A stretch of DNA of 64,000 nt from Trichinella spiralis. Its lineage: Eukaryota > Nematoda > Enoplea > Trichinellida > Trichinellidae. The stretch covers positions 11,388,416 to 11,452,415 of the forward strand of contig CM012953.1 in assembly GCA_000181795.3 (NCBI GenBank), in the 5' to 3' direction. Of this stretch, positions 32,600 through 46,754 are shown piece by piece. Both the position numbers and the translations under genes were made by a program. The first letter of the stretch is position 1, and each line of letters begins with the position of its first letter. The notes beneath the pieces were generated by a model. That model was given only the letters and a program-made list of their open reading frames with translations, made no database searches and had not been told where the DNA came from.

Positions 32600-33752
32600 T
32601 TACTCACACATTTTCAATTCTTCCAGGTGAATAAATAAGTAGATGTTAGCAACTACTATACAAACCATAAAAAATGCTGAAGTTATTAATCGTGAATTAC
32701 TAAATGGAATAAATTTATATAACTTTGTAATATGATCATCACAGTTTTTAATAAATATTGTTTTCTTCCATGTTTTATCCATCTGTTCATTCCACTGGTA
32801 TCTATTGCATTTGCATTGTAAAATTATCAGAGCTGTAAAAATAAAAGTAAATAAATTATGTTACCTGTCACCAAGAAGTGCCAAATTGCAATTTATAGCG
32901 GATTCATTTATACAACAGCTGTGTGGAACGTAGGGAACGTGATACAAGTCATTGTACTGAATTTCCATCTGCTGCATTTGACCCCAGTTGGTGGATTCAA
33001 GCCAAAACAAAGTTGTGTAATATGATTGGTAAATTATTTGAGATTTGTTCAAGCTTTTCCTTAGGCCACAACACTTGTTTGATTGTTGAATGTAATCTAC
33101 TACATGATCAAATAGACTAAAAATCCTTTTTATTCCATACTGGTTTTCTAGAAAAGCCTTAAAAGTTTACAAATTGTAAAACAGAAGTAATAGTTCTTAA
33201 TAAAGTATCAAACGATTTAATTACTGTGTATACAATTTTATATGTTGTTTCCATCAACGAATTTTTATTCACAGCTTCTATGGTCAACGTTACAATTAGC
33301 CATAGCATAACAATTAGTGTTAAAAAACCACACATCTTCATTTTCGTTTCATTCATATTCCATGCACCGTTAAATCCGTAGCCAGCAATGAAAGACGTTG
33401 TACCACTAACCACCAATAAGAAATAATATCCGCTTAGATCATAAAAAAGAAAAATATAAATACTAAATTTTCACTTATAAATAATAATCAATACTGAGTG
33501 AAAATGAGGTATGCCAAGTCCATAAAATTCCCAACTGCTCATTGTTCTCTGGATGAAGAGTTCAGAATCTTTTGACATGTGAAGAAAACCAACTGTAAAA
33601 ATAGCAACGCTAATTGAAAATAGCATCATGAAGAAGACGGTCAGTACTATTCTGATAAGCATCAAATGAGATGGTTTCTCAAGCTTTTCACTATCATCTT
33701 CTTCTACACAGCAGAACGTATCTTCTGCCTCTTCGATGAACACAGTGACCAT
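32600..33752 (-). CDS. Tetraspanin
   Basis: Four-helix membrane organiser protein. The ATG at 33752 opens a 30-residue acidic, Cys-containing cytosolic tail (EEAEDTFCCVEEDD). TM1 is LMLIRIVLTVFFMMLFSISV. After an intron, TM2 and TM3 read YYFLLVVSGTTSFIAGYGF and GFLTLIVMLWLIVTLTI. The large extracellular loop carries the hallmark SNKCCGL, then VPHSCC, ESAINC and IKNC, giving six cysteines. TM4 is LITSAFFMVCIVVANIYLF. The usual GCCG turn after TM2 is GFNG here, so the palmitoylation cysteines are lost. The last codons can be read as a stop at 32600-32602, but the same bases form a near-perfect donor, so a further C-terminal exon is possible. Subfamily not assigned. Confidence 0.85.
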
Positions 33753-34587
33753 TCTATTAAATAATGAATAGTTGGAATTTGACAAATGCTTTATTTTTAT
33801 ACTTGAAACACTTTAAACAAAAAAAATTTTTTAATTTATTTACACTTTAATAATCGTTTCAGTTGAGCTTATTTAATTTCAATTTTAATGATAATGCACA
33901 CTTTAAAATATCTGCTTCTACAGTATTATGATTGTGTTTACACAAAGATATCTGCAAAGATTGCCATCGCTTTTATTGAAAATGTAATGCTATAAAGCTG
34001 TTGCATATTAATGCAAATTGTAACGAGGTTAAATTTTTTAATTAAATTGGACCACTGAAAACGCCCATTGTCAGCATATTGCGTCTATAGCTGATAATGC
34101 ATTCCAGCGTAAAAGTGGTGCCTTTACACTAAAATAATGTAATCAACATTCGAACGAGATGTATAATATTGTGAATATTGAATTAAAATTAATGGACTGA
34201 GATTTTGTATAAAAATTCGATTTGAAATGCTTGAAAAGGAAAAATTTGTCAAAAAACAGTCGTGATTAAGTAAGAGCGTCGAAGGATTGAAAAAAGTTTT
34301 CAGTTGTCAACTTTTTATTCAGTATGCAATAAGCCACACACAAACTGACAGCTGGCTTTCTCAATTTGCACAGAAATTTAGCTTCCCTATTGGCTATTAC
34401 CACCGTTACTTTCGTATATGGTAATTTAACCACACACTTTGCTGTTACAATGAAATAATTTTTTTTATTTGAACATACAGTACCGTTGCACATGAAATAA
34501 AATTGCGTGTGAATGAAGCAAATGATTAAAGATAAAAACATTTTCCGAAAGTAATTTCTATCGTTTGAAATTTCTCTTTTTTTCAAT
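33753..34587. other. Intergenic DNA, no gene seen
   Basis: Upstream flank of the tetraspanin and 3' flank of eIF5B, both on the minus strand. AT-rich. The 111-codon frame at 34266-34601 on the minus strand continues past the eIF5B stop in another frame and has no domain. Confidence 0.4.
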
Positions 34588-37500
34588 TTATAATATCTCA
34601 AACACTTTTTTCAACTCGACCATCAATTGCCAATCGGCTTTCTGTAAATCTTCTCGAAAATACTGCTTGCAAACGTCAATCGTTTCACGGCTAATCTGAA
34701 AATAAGAAGTCAACAAAAATATAAATAGTATATTTTAATTAAAATTGAGAAAAAAAATCATTCCGTACCCTGCTGACAAGCATGTCTTGTTCGGTGAAAT
34801 GACGACCGAACATTTTCGGTGCTTCGCCTGTTGTATTTTCAATTTTAATGCAAACTTCAGCATTTTTTCTCACCGACTGCAACTGCTTGTGATTCTGTTC
34901 AATACTTGACACGTTGCCGAGATAAATGAACTGCAATGAATGAGAAATAAATTTTCGCTTCTTCAAACGAAGCAAATACACAAGAAAAGACGACACACCT
35001 CTTTCGAAGGCACACACAATGGTACGCCGACTTTCAAAATGCCCGCTTCAACCACCACACCGCAAATAATCGGGTCCCGCGTTTTATACATATGCTGAGG
35101 TAGCACTCGCAGTTTGCAAGGGAATATTGCCAAATGCTCAAATTCTTGTCTTTTCTTCTGTTTCAATTCTTCTCTGAACAGATAAGAAAAATTACAATTA
35201 AAATATTTTTAAACGAACCGCCTCCTAATACATGGAATATTATTCATAAATTTTACAACTTTGCGAGAAAAATCTCTCATCATACCTGTATTTCAAGAAC
35301 GCATCTTGCAAATGATAAATGATGTCGGCTTGGAAAATTTTCACTTCCAATTCGTCGGCCATTTGCTGTGCATCGCGGTCAACTTTCACATCAAACGCCA
35401 GAATCACTGCCCACCTAATGAACAGAAGACAAACAATAATATGTGCATGTATATAGAGATATCTTCGCCTCTATTACTGGGGATCGTGTTCAAGCATTGT
35501 CGAGACTTTGACCACATCACGTTTATGAACCGGACCAATGTTAACGCCAAAATACTAATCCAATAAAAAAAACAAATAAATACATCAAAATCAAATTTTA
35601 AATTTTGTTGTAAAATTGAAATTAAAAAAAATATATATACATACTGGAATTTTTTGCGCCCGCAAAAATTCCAACAACGCTTCCAAGGAACCTAACGTCG
35701 ACGCTTGCACGTAAACGCCCCGTTCAGACAATTTCACCGCTTGCAATATTTTCTTCAATGAATTCGACAATTCTTCCTGGAAAAATTCAAAAAAAAATAA
35801 ATAAATAAACCTTAAATATCCATCAATGTACTTTCAATTCTTCAATTTCACTCTCCTTCTTTGCCAAAAGTAATGGCAAACCGGCCAACGCTTTTTCCAA
35901 ATCTTTGGCCACAATTTTCACCCCCTGCGCTGCTTTCACCACTTTGTTGTGCAAATAGTTGTTCTGAAATTTAATTTTTTTCAATCAACATTTATGCTTG
36001 ATGAAAATAAAAAATTTCAATTCACTTTGACTCGCAGTTCACGCAGAGGATGCGGCATGAGCAGTTCGCGAATTTGCGTAACAATCGGACCCTCGGATCC
36101 GGCGACCACAATTGTATTGCCAACTCTCAAATAGCCGTTCACCAAAATCACGTCGATTGTGGTTCCCAAACCAGCGATCACCTTCACTTCAAGCACGGTG
36201 CACTGAAGGGTCGGCTGAAACAGCAGACGATCCATCAACTTGGATTGGCAATAGCCGATGATCGCCTGCATCAAATTGCCCATGCCGTCACCAGTATGAG
36301 CCGACGTCGGTACCAGGGATATGTACTCTTCTTGGTCTGGATTTTCCCAGAAAAGAGCCACATTCAAACCCTTAAAAATACAAAAAAAAAGCATAATCAC
36401 ACCAACAGCAGTGTTTGAAATACAAACGGTGATAAAGAAAAGAAAAATATATATCAACCTGTTGGGCAAATTGAAGTACAGTTTCACGGACGCGTTCATT
36501 GAATTCAATTTGAGCATTTCGTTGCTGAGCTTTCAACGCCGCACGAATGTCCTTATTCGGACACGCTTTCCAATCGTAAAGACGATCAACCTACGATGAT
36601 ATGCATTTCATTTAAGCAAATGTAATAGAAAACTTTACAAAGATTAAATTAAAAAATTTACTTTATTCAAGGCAACCACGCATGGAGTTTTGCGTTGTTT
36701 CAACAAATTAATTGATTCAATTGTTTGCATTTCCAAGCCATGCATAATATCTACCACCAGTACAGCAATATCGCACAGTGATGAACCACGAGAACGTAGA
36801 TTGCTGTGATAAAAAAAATTTTAAAGAAAATTTTCATTTGCTGTACTGATTGATAAATTGATTTCTTACCTGAAGGACTCGTGCCCTGGTGTATCGATAA
36901 TCAGCAGGCCGGGTAGTTGTAAACTTTCTCCATCAAACTATGGGGAAAATAGTATTATCGACGATATTATTTCATGAGACAATGTAAATCGCGCTCACCC
37001 CTTTGACCATCTTCGTTTGTTCAACAAGAGCTTCGCGAGGTACAAAAGTGGCACCAATTTGCTGTGTAATTCCACCTGCCTCAGAATCTTGAACATGAGT
37101 ATGACGGATCTATATTTGCATATTGTCAATTTTCTAAAAAATCTAATCAGAGAAGAGAAGTCTTTTTTACTTTATCCAAAATTTTCGTTTTGCCTGTATC
37201 TACGTGTCCAAGCACACAGATCACTGGAGAGCGGTAACCTTGTTCCATTTCCATATCAATAGACAGACTCTACAATTTAGCCAACAATGAAATAATACTT
37301 ACAATGAGACTCCATAAAATAAAGCAATTTTTATAAAAAAAATTACATCCGAACGTTGTGATTCAGATATTTGTCGTTGATGGCTGACAACAACTGCTGA
37401 TTCTGCAGACTTTTCACGTTCCAACACCGCTTGCTGTTGATCCTATAACAAATAATAAATACAATAATTCAACAACAACAACAAAAAATAAAATTTTCAC

Positions 37501-39790
37501 CGAAACTGCAGACGTTTCACTTTCAGTAGATGGATCTTTGGAAAATTCGGACATTTTAACCTCGTCATTAGACGACAAGCGAGCTCTTTCAGAATCCAAC
37601 AGATCCCACGATTCGATAACATCATCTTTTTCTGATACTTCCCTACTGCGGGCCTAAAATTAAACAAAATGCCATTTTTGCATAATTTTCACCACTGCAA
37701 AACATCATCACCTTCTGTTGGGGAAAATCTTCTTTGGGCTGAGAAACTTCCGTTATAGCTAAAAATATACATATATAATTTTTATAACAGATAATGAACA
37801 AAAGCTTAAACAAAAAGCAAAATAATAATTAAAAAAGAAAATGAAATTCACTTGGCTTTTCCTTTTTGACTCTTTTCCTATCGGCGTATACGGGTCTTTT
37901 CATAGTTGTTTTAACGCCATCGGTTTGCACATCCTGCTTCATTTCGGGTACATTAACACCTGTTGAATATATTTCCAGCATATAACTACATGCAAGCACG
38001 GAGAAAAAACGAAATATCCATTACCTTGCTGTTTGAGCATTTCTATTCGTTCACGTTGACGTTGAAGCTTTTGCTTCTGCTCAGCGGTCATATACTTTCC
38101 TTCTTTTTTCAATTTTTCAATTTTCTCTTTCTTTTCTCTCTTTTTCCGCTCTTTCTTCTCTCGCTCCAGGCGTTCCTAGAACAGCACAAAAGCAACAATT
38201 ATCAAGTAATTAATAACTAAATAACTACCAATAATTTACAACAACACCGAAAAGCATAATTAATATTCAAATACTTTTTCCTCACGCTGCCTTTCCAATT
38301 CAGCAATTCTCTTCTCTTCTTCAAGTTCCAATTGTCGTAATCTCTCTTCTTCTTCTTGTCTTTTTTTCAAAGCTTGTTTGATCAAATCTGCCTAAATTTA
38401 CACCTATACAAGGTTAAATATGAAACAAACCTATTTATTTATTCATTACAGGAGTTCTTTTCTTCTTCTCTTTATTTTCTTTTTCATCTTTCCCTTTCTT
38501 CTTCTTTTTTACATTTTTTGTTTCACCTCAAAAGCAAAGAAATGGAACATAACCAATCAAAACACTTACTTCAATAATTCAATCATACTTTCCGCGACAG
38601 TTGACACAGCATCGTCTAATTTAATTTCCGTTGGCTAAAAAATAAACAATACTTTGTATATTTTGAAATCAATTTTTAAAAACAATTAAAAAAACAAAGT
38701 TTTAAATTCATCAACAACTGCAAATGAATATACTCCTGAAAATCACTACAGTATAGCTGAACAAAGCAACTTTGTTATTGCCAGACTGTAAAATGCAGTA
38801 TTAATAGAATACACTAACCGATATGATAAAATTTATAAAAATTCAAATAAAATAAAATAAAATAAAATATAACAAAACTACTAATGTTCAATTTATAAAA
38901 CAAAAATTACGCTGGGTTGAACATTTGCTTCTTGATTCACTTTCGGCAGATCTTTGTTTTCATCAATAAGCTGTGAAGGAGCAGTAGCAGCAGCAGCAGT
39001 GGTTTTCACTTCTGCTTTGTTGTCCACAGTCTCTTTACTTTCACTAAGTTTCTGCTTACGCTTTGCTTTAGCTTTAGCTCTCTTTCCTACAGCACCGACT
39101 GCCTTATCCACATCTGCCTGGCCAACATTTGCACCGGTAGCAACAGGTTCAACTTTCGTTTCTTCTTGTTTATTAGCAGTTGGAACACTTCCTCCTTTCT
39201 CTTCTTGTTCCAATTCAGCTAACAACAAGTCTATATCTTCGTCAACTTGCGCTTTCTTTAGCTTTTTCTTTTGCTTCTTTCCGGCAGGCTTTTTACTCGA
39301 TATGGCGTCATTTTCAATATAAGCCACCAAATCATCCAAATTATCTTCTTTTTCGACTTTTTTCTGCTTTTGTTTATTTTTTTTCTTTGCAGCTTTTTGT
39401 CCTTTTTTTCTACCAACCTCGGCAGCTTCTTTCACACTGCCACTATCTTCCGAATCTGGTGCATCGTCAGCATCGTCGTTCAAATCTAAAAGTGTATAGG
39501 CGGCCGGTCGTGACGCTACAAAATTAATCTCGTCTTCGCCATCGCTTTCGCTGTAGTTATTTTCACTCGCTACTTTTTGTCTGAAGAGAAAAATAATACG
39601 TTGACAATTGGATATAAATCACAAACCAATATGGTCATTATTGCACATCAAAAAAAAATTTTATTTTTAAATTTATGCCACACGTTTGTGATGAAAAATA
39701 AACAATTATAAGAAAAAAATATCTAAACATGCAACAAACATACTTGACTGTCTTGGTAGAAGCTTTTCCCACGACCTTCTTTGAAGCCAT
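34588..39790 (-). CDS. EIF5B: Eukaryotic translation initiation factor 5B (eIF5B/IF2-type GTPase)
   Basis: GTPase that catalyses 60S subunit joining at the end of initiation. It starts at the ATG at 39790 ([16 protein letters not shown]) and ends with [13 protein letters not shown]-stop at 34588. The N-terminal half is the usual low-complexity Lys/Glu-rich tail: [10 protein letters not shown], long R/E/K helices at 38400-38050 and an acidic SESDGEDE patch. The G domain begins with [16 protein letters not shown] near 37200, then [17 protein letters not shown] near 36880 and NKVDRLYDW near 36650. Domain II follows ([20 protein letters not shown]), then domain III and domain IV ([20 protein letters not shown]). 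The C-terminal helix contacts eIF1A in known structures. All G motifs are intact. Numerous short introns; total roughly 1,100 residues. Confidence 0.95.
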
Positions 39791-41188
39791 GATTCGATCC
39801 TTGTTACCCAGTGGTAAAATTGAACGGTCATTAACTTGGCGCAAAAATTTAAAATACAGATAACATAAAACTGTTTAGCTGATCAGAAAAAACGTTAACA
39901 GCAATCACTTGGACAAACAAATATATCGGTTGCGACAAAATTGACAGCACTAGCAACGGATAGTAAGCAAAATTCAAGTACAAATAAATGCTTGTTTTTT
40001 ATAGGTTAATTCAAAAATTTCTTAGTAAAATTGTATTTTTAATAATTTTAAATACACAATGATTTTAAAATAATGAAAAATGTTTCACTGACGAGACAAT
40101 TATTTTATAAATACTTCGAGATCAAAACGAGTTAGATTAGTCGTTGATTATTAGAGCTTTGTAATATTGCGTTTTTAATTGTTCAGCTACTGATATTTAA
40201 AAATTCTTCACTTATTTTCTTCTTACTATTGTTATTTCTACAATAATTACATTGTTCAGCAATTCGTGTTTTCTAACATCAAAATATTAGTTATTGACTA
40301 AAACAGAATCAACTAGAACTTTTATAATAGATCATGATGGAATATAATAATATAATTTTGGAGGTTGTGGAAAATTTATTTTATTAAGCAAATATGAATG
40401 GTTGAAGTGGAAAATTTTCACCGACAAAACGCTGGCAATTATTTGTACGTGAGAATCATTAACGACCTTGACCGAACTGTCTTCTGACTGTTGCTATGGT
40501 GCAGCCAGCCGGTCGGGACATTCAACGGATACTGTCCCATTGGATCGGAAATTGCCGTTTTATTTGTTGAACTGTCGATTTTTCTCCAATTCCAATAATT
40601 TGGTTACCATATTGTTTATTTTACTATTGTACAGAAGTACTGTATTTACAGTTATTGTTGTTATTGGTTTTTTAAAGTGAGCAGTTATGTTGTTTTTTTG
40701 TTGATTGATCCTCTTCACGTCGGTTACATATATTTGATCAGTGTTGCATTGAACGCTGTAAATTTGTGCGCCTGGTTTTTGTCAAAGCGGCTAATGTTTG
40801 TTTTTTGAATACATCAGCGATTGAAATCTTCGCGCGCGAGCAAATAATCCAGTGGTTGCGCTGCGCCATTGCTATCAGCGTTTCTCTTCATTTGATCTTT
40901 TATTTTAAATTTCTCACTTGAATTTTTTTTATTTACCACCTATCTGTATGATGCTTGTTCTCCACTATTTTTGAATGTTGCTTTTTTATTAAATTATTAT
41001 AATTATTGGTGCTTTTCAGTTGCGAGTTGGAAACAAGAGCGACGACAACGACGACTTTTCACACACCCTGGACGCACGCCGTTGTCGGCTGCTTAGTTTT
41101 ATTCGCATATTGCTTTTGAATTTCGCACTTCAAAAGCTCGGCTTTGCAAAGTAGCGTGTGGGCATTTTCTTTCTTTCTTCTTACAGCG
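39791..41188. other. Divergent intergenic region (eIF5B / FERM gene)
   Basis: About 1.4 kb between two genes pointing away from each other. It holds both promoters and probably a non-coding first exon of the FERM gene. Bases 40800-41188 are visibly more GC-rich than the surroundings (CGCGCGAGC near 40832, GACGACAACGACGAC near 41040). No conserved coding exon was seen. Confidence 0.45.
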
Positions 41189-44100
41189 ATGTTCAGCTTG
41201 TCGAAGCTGAAACGTTTTGGTAAAGCTGACAGATTTTCCCAGCTAGATCCGAAATCATGCGAAACGGACAAAATCATCTACGCCAGCGACACGCTTGACA
41301 AAAAGCACCTACTCGTATGCAAAGTGATGCTTCTCGACGGTACCGATTTGACGTTGGGTTTGCCGGTGAGATTATTTTTATTATTATTTATTTATTTATT
41401 TTTGGTTATTATATTTCTTTTACATGGAGAATTGTTTTGTAAACAAAGTATTGTGTTGACACAGTCGTTGTCACGGCCCTGCTCCAAGTGAATAAACAAA
41501 CCCTAAAAATAAACGTTTACTTTTTTTCCTTTTCGAAAAAAAGGCTTTAGTATATTTTTCACATGGAGGGGTATTTATTGTATATTAAAAGAAGACAAAA
41601 GAAGCAAAACAGTAGCAACCATCATTTTTCAGAATTGTGAATTATTATATTTATTTTGATAATATTGAAAATTTTCCCTAAAATTGTCCCAACGACAGTG
41701 GAGAAGTGGACAAACTAGACCTGACACCTGTCCGTCCGCCATTGTCACTTGGTCATTTGATCAATACGGCGGGTCAGAGCTGGTGGTGTTTGGCTTTTTG
41801 CCAATAAAAATGGCTTTAAATTTATACATATATATATATATGTGTGAATAATGTTGCTATAGAGTTGGGTGTAGGCGTGTAAAATTTGGAACAATTTCAA
41901 AGCAATCGAGAGTTGAAGATGAATAAAAATTGTAAAATGAAGTGCCCAAAATTGTAATTTTTGCTTTTGATCTTGATTGAACTTGATTAAATGAACATCA
42001 ATTGGAAAACTGTTGAAATTGTAACGATCAATTTCCACTACATCTTGGGATTGGGAAGAAGAAAATCGATAAAATGGAGAAATTTCTTTTTTTTTTATTT
42101 GAACATCATCGATGGCAATAAATTTTGTCTACGATGGGAAAATGAACAATAAAATGTGAAACGAGCATATATTGCTTGCTTGCATGGTTGTGAAAAAGAT
42201 ATAAGCGCGTTTTTTTTAATTTGGCATGAGAATCATTTTAGCAATTAATTGATTGCTTGCTTGGTGTAATTTATTTTTTATTTACCGTTTGGCAACATTT
42301 TGAAAATGTTGCTTTGCGCATGTTGAACGGCGCAATGCGAAAAACGTTTCCGTCATTTGATAAAGAAAGATGCGCACTGCTTGCTTGCTTGCTTGCTGCC
42401 CTCGGGCAAGGCAGGCACGGATGTTTGAAAAATTGAAAGCATTCATTATACATATTTGCTGATGTACTTTTTTTATTGAAATTTCACATTTGTCTTTGTT
42501 TGAAGAATCAGAATAGTGAATAGTATAGTATATGCATTGTTGAAAAGAAATATATATGTAGTTCAACAAGTTTTTTTTATTAATTGAAAAGGGTGACCTG
42601 TGTTCTGTTGTAGTATTGAATGTTATATAAATTTACATGTATATTTTTGAAAAAAGCAGAAATAATTAACAAAAATGGTTCAGGGGTTGAAAATTTTTAT
42701 TTACGCCAATGCAAATTGGCCGACAATATTTTTTGTGAAACTTTGTTTGTTTGTTTGTTTGTTTGTTCAGTAGCAGAGGTTGGGGAATTTCAGGTACTGA
42801 GGTACTCTTTTTCAGAACGATGCTTATTATTCACTCGGTAACTCTTTTGTCACTGAACGAAGGACGTGCATGGCAATTGTCAAACAAAATTATGCATCAC
42901 CTTCTGATGGGATGAAATGAAATTGGCAACGATTCAATTCTTTTTATTATTCTTTTTTCTAAGCGTAAAATTAACTATTGTATTCACACACAGCGAAGTT
43001 GACCAGTTTTCTCGTTGTTGATTTTGAAACTGTCAAATTTTGATCTAGTTGAATTTAATTGAATCATTTTTTTCATGTCTGATAATGTAATATTTGATTA
43101 ATTTTAGAAGAAAGCTTTGGGAAGAGAATTGTATGAGCAAATATTTTTCAATCTCGACATTGAAGAGCGTGACTATTTCGGTTTGCAATTTATGGATCAT
43201 TTCCACGTTCAGGTGAGTTTTTATGGCAAGCATTTCAGCTTGTGATTCATTATTATTTAAGCAAAATGTAATTTTGAAAAAAAAACAAATAAATGAAACT
43301 TCATCTAATCAAGTGTAAGAATAGTTAAATATTTGTTTAATAGCACTTTTAGCATTATTTGAAATGTTCTTTTCACTTAAGAATGACAACTTTTAAACAA
43401 TTGATAGCATTTTTTTTAAAAAATTCTTTTTTTTAATATAAACATTAGTACAATAGAATATATATTTGGATTTAAAGTTAATTATTTTCAGCACTGGCTT
43501 GACCCATTGAAGAAAATTAAGAAACAAGTGTCAAGTAAGTTTGCAATGTTACATTTATAAATTTTTTTTGTTGTATATTTTCTACTTTTTTAAAAATTAC
43601 AATATATGATTAATAAATGTTTAGAAGATTTTAAACTTGTGAAATATATTCTTTTTTTTAACTTTTTTTTTGCTTCAGTCGGTCCACCGTATACGTTTCG
43701 TTTTCGAGTGAAATTTTATTCTTCAGAGCCGAACAACCTGCACGAAGAAATAACTCGGTACTGAATGAAATTTTAATATTTAAAAATACATTTTTTTCAA
43801 TAAATTATAAAATAATTTTATTTTTTCGTAGATATTTATTTTTTCTTCAACTGAAACAAGACATCATGTCTGGACGATTAGATTGCCCGTATGATACAAT
43901 GGTCGAATTAGCTGCTTTCACTTTGCAATGTAATAATTTTCATTCAGAAAATATAAATACAACAACTGTGTTGGATTATTTTTTGAAATTTCAGCTGAGC
44001 TTGGCGATTATTCTCCTGAAGAGCACACGCCCGCATTGATATCTGAATTTCGTTTTTGTCCCAATCAAACTGAGCAAATGGAAATTGATATTTTGGAAAA

Positions 44101-46316
44101 ATACGCCACACTGCGGTATTATTGCTTTTGCATATATTATATTTCATTTTGATTGTTTCTTCATTGCAAAATTGTTGCATATACAGTGGGCAGACACCAG
44201 CGCAGGCAGAACTGAATTATTTGAACAAAGCGAAATGGCTAGATATGTACGGTGTCGATTTGCATGTTGTTATGGTGATTTGTATTATTCTTTTTATTTG
44301 TTTTTTATTAATTTTATCATTTATCTGTTAATAATTTTTTTATTTTTTGCAGGGAAAAGACAACAACGAGTATACACTGGGATTGACACCAACCGGTATT
44401 CTTGTTTTTGAAGGAAAGCAAAAAATTGGACTCTTTTTTTGGTATGCTACTTATTGTTTTTCAATATTTTTTATTATTCAAATTTTATGCTTTAGGCCCA
44501 AAGTGGTTAGATTAGATTTTAAGAAGAAAAAGCTGACGCTCAGTGTGGTAGAAGATGATGAAAACGTGCGTTAAATTTTATTCTTACATATTAATATTTT
44601 TTGAAAAAAAATATACACATATATTACATACGATCTGTTGTTATTTTTCAGGGTCAAGAACAAGAGCACACGTTTGTTTTTCATTTGAATTCCAACAAAG
44701 CGTGCAAGCATTTGTGGAAATGTGCCGTGGAACATCACACGTTTTTCCGACTTCGGTCCGCCCCAAGCCGACCAGCCGGAAGACAAGGATTTCTGCGTCT
44801 TGGATCCCGATTTCGTTATACGTACGTGCTATCTTATTTATTCTTCAACTGTATTCCGCGTTCTATATATGTTTGTATTTAATTTGTTAATTAATTAATT
44901 ATTGTATGTTTGAAATTTAAATAACAATTGAAAATTATATGTGCAGGGGAAAGACTGAATGGGGTGTGACCAAAGAAGCGAAATTGGCCAAAAGGCACGC
45001 CCGATTCGAAAGGCGACCATCGCAACGTTACGGTCCTAGGCAGTCTCATTTGTTGCGCGAAGAGCATAGGCGTCAAAAATCACAAATCAGCAACGATCAG
45101 CATGCTGATAACAAGTAGTTTATTGTTTATTAATATTTTTTCAAGTGAAATTTTATGCTCTTCCATAGAAACGACGAAAGTAAAACTATTCAAGCTGTTG
45201 TGATTGAAGACTGCACCAAACCGCTCGTATGTGGTGTTAATAATGGCGAAGTAAGTGACATTTATTGAATTTCTCGTTTTTAAAAAAATTGCTTTTTTGT
45301 TGCTAATGCTTTTTTTCAATATGCATTTTCTTTTCAGCTTCAGGTGAACTTTACGAAGCAGAATGAAACTTTCACTCATTCGTCGAGTAGGTGTTCATTT
45401 CTTTTTTCTCTTCTACTGATATTTTTCTCACTTGAATTGGCATTTTGATAATTTTTAAATAATTTTTTTTTGCTGGTTATTATTGAAGCGGTTGGAGGAA
45501 ATTGGAGAGAAATTCCACTCTGCGCTCCAGCAGCAGCACCCACAACTGGCGACTGCAGTAGAACTGCCGACGTTCATCTCGTCAATCGAATCATGAACAT
45601 TTCGGTTAAAGCAAACGACGATGGTACTGTATTTTTTTCTTTTTAATTTTATTTATTAAAAAAATTTTTTTTTATTTTTTATTTCAGTCAATGATCAAAT
45701 TATTCAAGATGAACAGTCGAACGTGACTACAGTTTGCCTGAACGGTCGCAGTTCGCCCAGCGCCGCCGCTGAACCGTTGCAATCTGATACTCAAGTACAA
45801 ATTTGTTCTTTTCAAATTTTCACAAGCTGCTTCAATTTCAATTTTTGCTTTTATTCAGTCGGATTTGACTGTCGACGGAAGCGGTTCACAAACCGATAAG
45901 CAGCCGCTTGTCAAAGATCACGATCTGGTCAGGCGTTCGCAGCGAATTTCACGTTTACCAGTGAGAACCGACACTACGTGCAAATCGAAAACTGATTCTT
46001 GCAATTCTAACGGTTTGGATCAGATGGTATTGCAATTTTTTTCTACTTTTTCATTTGCATATATTTCTGTTTATTTTAATTTATTAATTTCAAATTAGGA
46101 CAAATCAACGGTGGTCTCAAAGAGTAGCAGCAAGATTCCAATTTTGAATTGTTCAGGAAGGTAAACGTGAAAGTTTGAAAAACTTCGCTGATATTTTTTT
46201 ATTTATTTACATTTTCATTGGGTAGCTCGGAAGTTTCGCCTGCGTCGAAAACAACAAGTCATTCTCAAATACCAAGGCGGATCTCTAGCCGAAGTACGGT
46301 GATCACGCAACTTTAA
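41189..46316 (+). CDS. EPB41L5: FERM-domain protein of the EPB41L5 / yurt type
   Basis: Membrane-cytoskeleton adaptor; in flies and vertebrates it restrains Crumbs and shapes epithelial polarity. Eighteen exons can be followed from the ATG at 41189 to the stop at 46314-46316, about 630 residues. [144 protein letters not shown]. The FERM-adjacent segment GKTEW...FERRPSQRY and a later GGNWREIPL match the EPB41L5 order, not 4.1R, and there is no spectrin-actin-binding domain. The tail is Ser/Lys-rich and ends [13 protein letters not shown]. Intron 1 is 1.74 kb; the other introns are mostly 60-400 bp. Confidence 0.92.
42741..42768. repeat. (GTTT)n and nearby (CTTG)n simple repeats in FERM-gene intron 1
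   Basis: A five- to six-unit TTTG run lies here, and a separate four-unit CTTG run lies at about 42378-42396. Both are within intron 1. No function implied. Confidence 0.7.
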
Positions 46317-46754
46317 ACATCCCACTACCCCACCACCACCCCACTCATGGGTTTTTTTCTTCTTTATCAAACATTCTTTCTATTTTTATTTTTAAGCAGT
46401 GTGGTCGTTCTGTTGTTTGTAAGAAGTATGCAATTTGTTTTATGCATTCTTCTGCTACGTTATGGAAGTTGATTGATTGTAGGCGCGAAATTTTTCTTCT
46501 TCTTCCTTACTTTTTCTCTGTTTTTATCAATTGTTCAGCACTGCAAAAAAAAAACTAAACACAGCAGGGAAAATAACAGCAGTGTCTATGCAAATACAAA
46601 TTTGCCTTACACTGACGAAACTTTACTTAATCGTTGTAATAAATAAAATTTCTCATACCCACACAAATACAGTAGGATGTTTGTCATGCAGACATTTTTA
46701 AATGGCAGTCTTCGCCGATAATATGCAACCAAAATGACAAAACATTTTTATTAG
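46317..46754. other. 3' flank of the FERM gene
   Basis: Probable 3' UTR with AATAAA-like strings near 46640, followed by about 100 bp up to the piggyBac left end. No gene seen. Confidence 0.45.

Noticed and set aside
38954-39527. Hydrophobic plus-strand frames opposite eIF5B
   Set aside because: They are the complement of Lys/Glu codons in the eIF5B N-terminal tail, which mimic Phe/Leu/Ser-rich membrane segments.
40468-40680. 70-codon frame upstream of the FERM gene as a first coding exon
   Set aside because: The FERM exon at 41189 has its own ATG matching the start of the conserved region, and this frame shows no join to it.
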